The position numbers and the translations under genes are program-made. Below the pieces are notes generated by a model. The model was not told the origin of the DNA and ran no database searches. It was given only the letters and a program-made list of their open reading frames with translations. 64,000 nt of DNA from contig JAGMWG010000005.1 of the NCBI GenBank assembly GCA_020744225.1, positions 1,178,001-1,242,000 on the forward strand, written 5' to 3'. The stretch is from Paraphoma chrysanthemicola (lineage: Eukaryota; Ascomycota; Dothideomycetes; Pleosporales; Phaeosphaeriaceae). Within the stretch, counting starts at the first letter, position 1; the number at the start of each line of letters is the position of its first letter. Below, in pieces: positions 55,935 through 64,000 of the stretch.

Positions 55935-58900
55935 ATGAAGTACACGGTGTATGACCGCCTACTGAAGCGGGAAGTGGGACACCAGCGACGCACTTATACC
56001 GACGTTCGAGGCATCTACGGCGACAAGCACTGGATCGACGAGCTCGACATTATCAACGAGCTGGAGGGGCATAATGGCTGCGTCAATGCTCTCAGGTAAG
56101 ACTGGTACTATGGAAGTCGCAAACAAGGCGACTGACAATGCAACAGCTGGTCGAGATCCGGTCGTCTACTCGCATCCGGCTCCGACGACCACCGCATCAA
56201 CATCCACTCGTACCACCCCGAGTCTTCGACCTCGCAATTCAGCCTGACCACGTCCATCCTGACTGGCCACCGCAGTAATATCTTCTCTGTCAAATTCATG
56301 CCCTATTCGAACGACCGGACCATTGTCTCTGCAACCGACGATGTGCGCATCTTCGACATTGAGCACACCGGGCACTCGGCCTTAGGCACCGGCAGCAAGC
56401 CCAGCCCTTCAAGGCGATCCATAGGTATGGCGCGCGATGGCGTCACTCTCACAGAAGGAGATACAAATGCCAAAGTCTTCAGGTGTCACAGCGACACAGT
56501 GAAGCGCATAGTGACTGAAGACACGCCCTTCTATTTCCTCACATGCTCCAACGATGGCGACGTTCGCCAGTGGGACGTAAGGCAACCTTCAAAAGCGTAC
56601 CCGCGGGCTAAGGACACCTTGGTACCAGCGTGGGCTCGAGACGAGGATGGATCGGACAACGTACCGCCGCCGCTCATCTCTTACAGCCGCTATGGGCTCG
56701 ATCTTAACACGGTCTCTTGTTCACCCTCCCAACCGCATTACATAGCACTCGGTGGCGCACACTTGCACTGCTTTCTTCATGACCGCCGCATGCTGGGCAG
56801 GGACAGAAATAATGAGAGGGGATCCAGGCTCTCGAGTCCAGGAAACTGGAGCGAACACGATGAGGTGCTGCTTGGGCAAGCAACACATTGCGTCAAGAAG
56901 TTCGCACCCAACGGCAAGAAGAAAGTAAGGCGACACGACGCAGGTCACATTACAGCATGCAAGATCAGTGACGCACAACCCAACGAACTCCTCGTGAGCT
57001 GGTCTCAGGACCACATATATAGCTTTGACATGCTACGTGCACCAGATGCTAGCGAAAACGTAGAAGCGTCAAGAGTTGCTACGAGTACTCCAGGCCGACG
57101 TGTAAAAGACAAAGCCCGAAAACGCAAGCGGGCAAAGTCCGCCAGTCTTCCACAAGAAGCCGCAGAGCGAGCTAGCTCAAGGCAGCGTACACAGAGTTCT
57201 GAAGAGGACCTAGCCTTGCGGGTAAGGTATGAGAATGGCCAGACTGAGGACATTCGCATCGAACCGCCTGCTGAGGGCCGGATGTCTCAACAAGAATTGA
57301 GTGACCTTCGCGCGACTGAACACTACCGCATCGGCAAGACCACGTTGACGATCGCGAAGCGTATATTCGATTTAGGTGACTACGGCGAGACTGGACTCAA
57401 GCTCGCCTTTACCTCAATTCTGGGCATGGCGAACTCGATCTTGCCAGACATAGACGATATTTCTCGGTCTTGGACGTATCCAGTGGACCCGAACCCTGTC
57501 GATGTGGCTGTTCAGAATAAATTTCGTGACGGGCGCGCTGCTACTCGCCGCTTTGTTCAAGCTGCAGGAACACTGGCGCGGGTCCTGGGTGGCCAGTTAC
57601 TGACGGGAGCGAACTCAGATGCACACATCTCGCAACGCTTTGCCACTATACAACACGCACCGCGTGAGAGAGATCCGCCACAACACGAACAATTTGGCTA
57701 TGACTTTTTGAAGGCCATTCTCCTCTGGCTCGACAGTGGTCCAAGCGCGGTAGTTGAAGGCTTCTCGAGTCGCAGCCCTAGCACTCGTTGTCCATGTCCA
57801 CAAGACTCTGACATGGATGCTATCGACGGTATCATCATTCCGTATCTGCTATATCTGGCCAGCGAAGAGCCCATTGTAGATGTAGATGTGTCGAGATTTG
57901 AGACCGATGAAAACCGCATCATATATGCGTCCGAGAAGGATGCTGTACTCGCATTTGCGCAAGCCATCAAGATACCCTTTGCTGACTTGACAGGCGCGGT
58001 GGTTCCTGCATCTGGCGACAGGTCAATTCCACCGGACGTGCAAGATCGCGAAGTAGCCAAGAGGCGGTGGGCTTACAGAGCCGGTCGAGGCGTGTTGCTG
58101 AATGCATTCAAAGATGTGACGTTCAAATCGGTGGATCGATCATTTGGCGGCCGTGGGATTGCCGACAAGAGCGTCAGAGCTGAGGAGCAAGCGCTAAAGG
58201 AGATGCAAGCAGATATTGACCCTTTGGACGAAGAGGGCCCCGTAGTCGATGCTGAGCTCGTGAGAAGTGCTTGGGATGAAGAGAGTGGTGAACGCACACC
58301 ACAAAGTGTTCCCGTGGAGACCGAACAAAGCAACAGCGATGGGGACGAAGACGACAGCGATGGTGATGAGAAGTCTTCGGATGACAGCGAGGATGATTCA
58401 GAAGATTCAGACAGTGAGGAGGAGGGCCTGCGGCGTACGAGAAGCGGTCGCATGTTGTGGCGGTCCGACTTTGGCCGATCTCGATTCAAGAGGGAGAAGG
58501 TTGAACGTGAAGTGCCTTGTGCACCTCATACACGTGTCTATACGGGACACTGCAACGTCAAAACGGTCAAAGACGTTAACTACTTCGGCTTGCAGGATGA
58601 GTATGTGGTAAGTGGAAGCGATTCAGGGCATGTGTTCATCTGGGACCGCAAAACGGCACAACTGGTCAACATCCTCGAAGGCGATGGTGAGGTGGTCAAC
58701 GTCGTTCAAGGTACGTGCTCTTCCCCTTTGCGTCCGGCGGCTACTAAAAGATAATAGGTCATCCATATGAGCCTATGATGGCGGTGTCAGGTATCGATCA
58801 CACCATCAAGATCTTCTCGCCCGATGCTCGCGATCAGCGTAATGCGCGCAAGGGTATCGGCGTCCAACCGGCTGATCCAGGAAACTTCTCGAGCCTCCAA

Positions 58901-59256
58901 TGGGGTCGCCGCCGCCGCGCTCGCACAGATTCTGAGGAGCAGCGCCCGGCTGAGGCTCTGAGCGACAGTGACGAAGAGGTCGCTCTGAACGGACTTCGAA
59001 GCAGGAAGCGCATGCACGAGTCTTATCAGATTACATCGAAGAACGATATGGACCGCAAAGGCGGGAGGGAGGACTATTTTATATCCGTAAGTCTGGATTC
59101 TAGGCAGTAAGGGGCACTGCTAACAGTCTGTAGCAAGCCGTCTTTGCCCAACTCGCAAGACACCTCGCTGCACAGCAAGGTGGGGGTGGTGGGGAAGGTG
59201 GAGATGACGACGATGGCCCCGTGGTCATCACTGAAGACAACTGTTCTATTATGTAA
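55935..59256 (+). CDS. WD40-repeat protein, DCAF6/DCAF8-like
   Basis: Exons 55935-56095, 56147-58710, 58758-59086 and 59134-59256 encode 1,058 residues. N-terminal WD repeats are clear (LEGHNGCVNAL, LASGSDDHRINIH, TGHRSNIFSVKF, CSNDGDVRQWDVRQ), and the last carries a WDxR box that in CUL4-DDB1 adaptors contacts DDB1. A basic nuclear-type stretch (KARKRKRAK) precedes a helical middle, an acidic Ser/Asp/Glu run (about 715-745), then two C-terminal blades (VVSGSDSGHVFIWDRKT, MAVSGIDHTIKIFSPD). The propeller is thus split by a large insert, as in DCAF6/8-type proteins. A substrate-receptor role in a CUL4 ubiquitin ligase is inference. Donor and acceptor sites are canonical. Confidence 0.86.
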
Positions 59257-59536
59257 GGCGCACTCGTGCATCACAGCGAATCGAAGACACGACCAAACCT
59301 GATGTGACGGACACGTATAAAGGTTAAGGTGTACCTCAAAGTCACATTTGCGGGACCTCGATTGGCAACGGCCGAGCAAAACGATACTGCACATCCAAAA
59401 GTCAGACCAGATATACCACAATATCCATATGATGTATTATGCTGCAGTTTGAAGCGCAGTCGTCCTCCAGTGTCCCCCTTGCGCCGCCCACATGACCGTC
59501 CCTGACCCCTATTCCTGAAGTGAAAGTCGAATTCGT

Positions 59537-59929
59537 TTACGACGCCTTCTTCTGCTTCGCCTTGAGGGCCTTCTTGCGATTGCTCCGTATCATGACGACG
59601 GAGAGGAAGGAGCCAACGACGGTGGAGCCGAGAATGATGAGGATGACGGGGATGCGAATGGCCCAGACGCGTGGCAGGAAGAAGGAGTGGAGGAAGTGGT
59701 CGTCGTCAACGAATGGCTGAAGCGGTCAGTATATGGAGGAAACGGCACCTGATCCCAGGGAGGAAACAGGCTGAAGGTGAGAGGGTCGTACCATGAACAG
59801 TGTCCAGACGGTGTAGTAGACGAAGATGGAGGTTGCTGCGATGAGCATGCTGAGGCCCACGAGGCGGTCGAGCTGCATTCTTGTTAGTTATCATATGTTT
59901 GAACACCGCACCTGACCGCAACGTACCAT
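59537..59929 (-). CDS. DPM2: Dolichol-phosphate mannose synthase regulatory subunit DPM2
   Basis: ER membrane subunit that stabilises the dolichol-phosphate-mannose synthase, supplying mannose for N-glycans, O-mannosylation and GPI anchors. The coding exons are 59929-59927 (just the ATG), 59872-59792 and 59716-59537, giving 87 residues, the usual size. Two membrane segments are seen: LVGLSMLIAATSIFVYYTVWTLFM, interrupted by PFVDDDH, and WAIRIPVILIILGSTVVGSFLSV, followed by a Lys/Arg-rich cytosolic tail ending in KQKKAS. Intron 1 (GTACGT, branch ACTAAC, GCAG, 54 bp) follows the ATG directly. The gene is divergent from CWC22, with 229 bp between the two starts. Confidence 0.88.
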
Positions 59930-60158
59930 CTTGAAGTATTGCTGGGTGAATGAGTGACTGCAATGGCCTTTACCTGTACAGTCGTGGTGGAGAGCTGGCA
60001 CTTTCCCCAATGCCAAGCAGGGGTCGGCAAAACCACGGGCCGCCCGCGCCTGGCCGCCATTGCGAGCTAAACTTTCTTGCTGCACCATCACTTCGCGACG
60101 CAACTGCGGTTGTCAGGCCGTCACACATCCAACACTCCGCGCACCCCTCCAAGCCACG
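59930..60158. promoter_or_regulatory. Bidirectional promoter DPM2/CWC22
   Basis: Only 229 bp separate the two divergent start codons, so both promoters and both leaders must lie here. No TATA box or named site is evident. Confidence 0.6.
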
Positions 60159-62627
60159 ATGGAGGTCGCTTCCGCAGTGAGGCTGCCGTCGCCGTCGCCC
60201 GAGCCGGAAGTGCAGCGCAAACGCGACCGCTCGCCATACGAAGCTGGGCCCTCGAAGCGATCGAGGAAGGAGGACGAGCGCGATGACGAAGCACCGCGAG
60301 AGAGGGAGGAGAGGCCGCGACGGGAGCGCGAGAATGGCCGACGACACGACCAGAACGGCCGCAAGCCCACGGCTGACGATCTGCCCGAAGACGACTCGCG
60401 CCTGAAGCTGTTCCAGAGTGCCTTCAGCGCCACTCGCAAGCTGCCCGTCGACGACTCCAAGACGCGCGCTGGTGGCGCGTACATCCCGCCTGCGCGCCTG
60501 CGCGAGATGCAGAAGCAGATCACGGACAAGAAGTCGGCAGAGTTCCAGCGCATGGCGTGGGAGGCGCTCAAGAAGTCCATCCAGGGTCTCATCAACAAGA
60601 CGAACACGGCCAACATCAAGATGATTGTCCCGGAACTGTTCAGCGAGAATCTGATCCGAGGAAGGGGGCTATTCTGCCGGGCTATCATGAAGGCGCAGGC
60701 TGCCAGTCTGCCATTCACGCCCATCTACGGAGCCATGGTCGCCATCGTCAACACGAAGCTGCCGCAGGTTGGGGATTTGCTAGTACGCCGGCTGATCATT
60801 CAGTTCAGAAAGAGCTTCAGGAGGAACGATAAGGCTGTGTGTCTAGCCAGCACCATGTTCTTGTCGCATCTGGTCAACACGCAGGTCGTGCACGAGGTCT
60901 TGATTGCCGAGATCTTGCTGCTGCTGCTCAACAAGCCATCCGATGACTCGGTCGAGATTGCCGTCGGCATCATGAAGGAGGTCGGCGCTTTCCTCGACGA
61001 GATGAACCCTGCCATCGCGAACGCCATCTTCGACCAGCTGCGTAACATCCTCCACGAAGCCGACATCGACAAGCGAACACAATACATGATTGAAGTGCTA
61101 TTTGAGGTCAGACGCGTCAAGTACAAGGAGAATCCTGCGATTCGAGAAGGGCTGGACCTGGTGGAAGAGGAGGATCAAATCACGCACAGGCACACCCTGG
61201 AGGACGACATCAAGGTTGAGGACGGTCTGAATATCTTCAAGCTTGATGCCGAGTACGAGGAACACGAGGCAGAATACCAGAAAATCAAGGCAGAGATTCT
61301 GGGAGAAGAGGAGGGAAGCGACGAGGATGGATACACGGATGCGTCATCTGACGACGAGGAGGACGAGGAGCAGAAGCAGCTGGACATCAAGGATCAGACC
61401 AACGCCGACCTCGTCAACCTGCGCCGAACCATCTACCTCACCATCAAGAGCAGCGGTGGTTTCGAAGAATGTTGTCACAAGCTCATGCGCATCAACCTCC
61501 CACAAGGGCTCGAGAACGAACTCACAACCATGATTGTCGAGTGTGCCAGCCAGGAACGGACGTACGAGAAATTCTACGGCATGATTGGCGAGCGCTTCTG
61601 CAAGTTGAACCGCATGTGGACCGACCTTTTTGAAGAGGGCTTCGCAACATACTACGAGACCATCCATCGCTTCGAGACGAACCGCCTCCGCATCATCGCT
61701 CAGTTCTTCGCCCATCTCCTTGCCTCAGACGCCATTGACTGGCACGTCTTCAGCGTCATCAAGCTCAACGAAGAAGACACGACATCCAGCTCCCGTATCT
61801 TCATCAAGATTCTGTTCGAAGAGCTACTCGCCTCACTTGGCCAGAAGTCAGTTGTCGAGCGCTTCAAGGATCCCATGCTGCAAGAGTACCTCACCGGCGT
61901 ATTCCCAACCGACGCAGACGACCAGTCCAAGACACGCTTCTCTATCAATTTCTTCACTGCGATTGGCATGGGTGTGCTCACCGAAGGCATGCGCGAGTGG
62001 CTCAAGAACAGCGCCCCCAAGGCCAAGCCACTCCCAGAACCGGAAAGCGATTCAGACAGCGTGTCGAGCAGATCATCGTACACATCCTCCAGCTACTCGT
62101 CACGATCAAGATCGCCTGTCCGACGAAGGCGCGATTCGCGTTCAAGATCCAGATCTAGCTCGCGAGGCCGGTCCTACACACGCAGCCCGTCGCCCGCAAA
62201 AGTCAAAGCCCGTGGTCGTGGCCGAAGCGCATCATACAGCTCAGCCTCGCGATCTCGTTCTCGTTCTCCAGCACCCCGCAAACTCAAATCCAAGCGCGAC
62301 TACTCCTCCAGCCGTTCGCGATCACGCTCTGCACCGCCGAAACGCCGCGGTCGCAGCCCGTCAGACTCGTTGTCTCGATCCCCGCCCCCTAAACGCCGTG
62401 GTCGTAGTCCCTCAGAGTCTGTCTCGCGCTCGCCGCCGCCCCGACGGAGGAAATACTCCACGAGTCCGCCACCGAGACGTACTAGGAGGGCGTCGAGCTC
62501 GCCACCACCTGCCAGGAAGGGCAAGGGCAGGGAGGAGAGTAAGAGTCCAGCACCAGTCAGGAAGAGAAGGTACAGCAGCTCAGTGTCGCGGTCAAGGTCG
62601 CCGCCGAGAAGGAGGAGGGATTCTTAA
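60159..62627 (+). CDS. CWC22: Pre-mRNA splicing factor CWC22
   Basis: Spliceosome component that acts around the first catalytic step and, in organisms with an exon junction complex, delivers eIF4A3. It is an intronless gene for 822 residues; the start ATG at 60159 precedes the basic N-terminus (RKRDRSPYEAGPSKRSRKED). The MIF4G domain covers about residues 130-310 (YIPPARLREMQKQITDKKS, NIKMIVPELFSENLIRGRG, FLSHLVNTQVVHEVLIAEI). After an acidic linker comes the MA3 domain, about 415-530 (LRRTIYLTIKSSGGFEECCH). The C-terminal roughly 200 residues are an RS domain with SPPPKRRGRSPS repeats. The long RS tail is like metazoan CWC22 and lacking in yeast. Confidence 0.94.
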   Translation: MEVASAVRLPSPSPEPEVQRKRDRSPYEAGPSKRSRKEDERDDEAPREREERPRRERENGRRHDQNGRKPTADDLPEDDSRLKLFQSAFSATRKLPVDDSKTRAGGAYIPPARLREMQKQITDKKSAEFQRMAWEALKKSIQGLINKTNTANIKMIVPELFSENLIRGRGLFCRAIMKAQAASLPFTPIYGAMVAIVNTKLPQVGDLLVRRLIIQFRKSFRRNDKAVCLASTMFLSHLVNTQVVHEVLIAEILLLLLNKPSDDSVEIAVGIMKEVGAFLDEMNPAIANAIFDQLRNILHEADIDKRTQYMIEVLFEVRRVKYKENPAIREGLDLVEEEDQITHRHTLEDDIKVEDGLNIFKLDAEYEEHEAEYQKIKAEILGEEEGSDEDGYTDASSDDEEDEEQKQLDIKDQTNADLVNLRRTIYLTIKSSGGFEECCHKLMRINLPQGLENELTTMIVECASQERTYEKFYGMIGERFCKLNRMWTDLFEEGFATYYETIHRFETNRLRIIAQFFAHLLASDAIDWHVFSVIKLNEEDTTSSSRIFIKILFEELLASLGQKSVVERFKDPMLQEYLTGVFPTDADDQSKTRFSINFFTAIGMGVLTEGMREWLKNSAPKAKPLPEPESDSDSVSSRSSYTSSSYSSRSRSPVRRRRDSRSRSRSSSRGRSYTRSPSPAKVKARGRGRSASYSSASRSRSRSPAPRKLKSKRDYSSSRSRSRSAPPKRRGRSPSDSLSRSPPPKRRGRSPSESVSRSPPPRRRKYSTSPPPRRTRRASSSPPPARKGKGREESKSPAPVRKRRYSSSVSRSRSPPRRRRDS
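62334..62435 (+). repeat. Two tandem 51-bp units in the CWC22 RS domain
   Basis: Two adjacent 17-codon units each encode PPKRRGRSPS-D/E-S-L/V-SRSP, followed by a diverged third start (PPRRRKYS). The copies differ mainly at third codon positions. Confidence 0.75.
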
Positions 62628-62895
62628 TGGTCGAGATTGGGTATGGCGTTCGTGCACATCTTAGTGGTTGGCCGATATTTGACCAAAAGTGATAGCGTAG
62701 CCATTGTATATTTAGTAGCACAGCGAGATTGACCAAGGAGAGAATTGTAGTGTACCGATTACTACTGGAATTGTACGGGTATTTTGAAAGAAGTGACGTT
62801 TCAAGTCTATCTATCACGAACACAGCGTGAACTTGGAGCATTATCCAACGCTGCCTGACTCCCAACGCCCAACACCAAGCTGCGTATGCGTCCCT

Positions 62896-63675
62896 TTACG
62901 ATGCTCCAGTTGTCTGCACATCCAAAATTGAGACGTCGTCAGGAGAACACGAATTATGCTCACAATAACTCCTCCCTCGCTACGTCATTTCCTGGCGTTA
63001 GTATATGGTATGGGAAAGACAATAGTACAGAGTTGTCAAGACGCAAAATCGGAAACTAAGTACAAGGATGCCCTCACCTTTTGCTCGATGGTCGACACAA
63101 ATTCTTCCTCGTCCATAGCTGGGGTGCTGGAGCCAGCAGTGGCGACGTTGGACGCAATGTCGGAAGCCGAAGTGTCGTCTCCACCAAAGCTGCTGAATAC
63201 AGATATTGGGACTGAGCTGCTGTCGAGTTCAAGGGCATCAGCCAGCTCGATGTCTTTTTCCGCTTCAGCGACCTCCGAATCGGCAAAGGACGTCATGACA
63301 GCCACGTCAGAGCCATCTCCAGCAGAGATCGTGGGCGAATTGGCAGTCTTGGATGATGCCACGGTAGGAGTCGGGACATCAGAGCCACGAACTGAGACGT
63401 TAGACGCTGCGTCGATCAGGTTCGGGTCCGCCGACCCAGCCTGGAAAGACTGACGAGCCTATGAAATAGTCAGTCTCGGTCGAGGACATCAAAGCATCCT
63501 CCAGTGCATTCATGTTCAGATACTCCTCAGCGGGCGGTACGACTGGAGAAGGCGCGTACTCGTCGATCAGAGTAGAAAGACCGGTCTCTTGGGATACAAT
63601 CTCGCCAAACTTTGTTTCGCTGATGGCCACCGGCGTCGAAAATACCCGTCCAGTTCGGCGCGCATGGACGGCCAT
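62896..63675 (-). CDS. Uncharacterised acidic Ser/Ala-rich protein
   Basis: Best model: exons 63675-63541, 63458-63078 and 62979-62896 give 199 residues starting at ATG 63675. The last intron (GTGAGG, branch ACTAACG, CGTAG) and the first acceptor (CTGACTATTTCATAG) are convincing. The first donor (GTACCG) is the weakest point, and other donors in exon 1 are possible. The N-terminus is basic (VHARRTGRVFSTP). The middle is rich in Ser, Ala, Asp and Glu with little hydrophobic content, so likely disordered. The C-terminus carries three Cys/His residues (SYCEHNSCSPDD). No family is recognised. Confidence 0.5.
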
Positions 63676-64000
63676 GACGTCGACTGCGCCTGTTCACCGA
63701 AACGTGCCAGACTGGCATTTCTCTTTGTGTAACAAGGCGAAAGAGATTTGAAACTGGGTGGATTATCGTTTATAGAGCGAACCCATTGTAGGTTTGGGGT
63801 CTCATAGTGTGGCGTAGCAAGCACGGTGCGAATTAAGAAAGAGCAGCTTTGATAATCCTCACTCGCTGTTCCCCGACAGCCTCCGAGAATTAACTTTGGA
63901 TAACTTCACCGTTGCCAAAGTCCATTCGTTAGTCTCCAAATCTCACCGAGCCATTGGAGATGTTGAGAATCTGGGCGAAGTAGTATCGAAAGCATTAAAG
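63676..64000. other. Right flank
   Basis: A 325-bp stretch to the window edge, upstream of the minus-strand gene. Short overlapping frames only; no gene can be called before the cut. Confidence 0.4.

Noticed and set aside
1..64000. Transposons, CRISPR arrays, phage or viral genes
   Set aside because: No transposase, reverse transcriptase, long terminal repeats, regular spacers or viral proteins were recognised.

Overview
This window is nuclear DNA from a filamentous ascomycete (Pezizomycotina). A Dothideomycete-like fungus is my best guess, and the class is inference. The evidence is short spliceosomal introns (about 48-120 bp, GTRNGT donors, CTAAC/CTGAC branch sites, YAG acceptors), long intergenic gaps, a HET-domain gene and a secreted AA9 lytic polysaccharide monooxygenase. 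Genes lie on both strands with no operon logic. I saw no tRNA, rRNA, CRISPR array or recognisable transposon.

Layout. 1.4-7.6 kb, all plus strand: 6-phosphogluconolactonase, then two uncharacterised helical proteins. 7.6-12.3 kb has no supportable gene. 12.3-16.7 kb, minus strand: mitochondrial succinate-semialdehyde dehydrogenase, a 114-residue conserved-looking small protein and a PLP aminotransferase. 17.3-20.7 kb: an ADP1-like ABC transporter with a Cys-rich extracellular head. 21.1-25.0 kb, minus strand: N-myristoyltransferase and an uncharacterised membrane protein. 25.9-26.25 kb: a probable structured non-coding RNA. 26.5-28.3 kb, minus strand: a membrane-protein gene with an in-frame TAG. 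29.2-31.8 kb, minus strand: a single-pass EGF-domain glycoprotein. 31.8-34.7 kb is gene-poor. 34.7-40.7 kb, plus strand: an uncharacterised protein, kinetochore NNF1, the AA9 LPMO and a methyltransferase. 41.6-48.0 kb looks accessory: a HET protein, a decayed paralogue, the intact coiled-coil gene it derives from, and an SDR with a GC-AG intron. 48-51.5 kb is mostly gene-free. 51.5-62.6 kb: a Myb-like regulator, Ap4A phosphorylase, a DCAF-like WD40 protein, and the divergent pair DPM2/CWC22. 62.9-63.7 kb, minus strand: an uncharacterised protein.

Most genes are independent housekeeping functions: the oxidative pentose phosphate pathway, the GABA shunt, protein myristoylation, dolichol-phosphate-mannose synthesis, the spliceosome, the kinetochore and Ap4A turnover. 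Exon structures were worked out by eye from splice consensus, frame continuity and family alignment recalled from general knowledge. Gene ends quoted are coding limits.

The most notable observations are a set of nested perfect complementary helices at 25905-26248, including a 13-bp stem capped by a UUCG tetraloop, which looks like a roughly 350-nt functional RNA; a broken paralogue beside the coiled-coil gene; an in-frame stop between two well-coding segments of a membrane protein; an ATG-only first coding exon in DPM2; and a GC-AG intron in the SDR gene.
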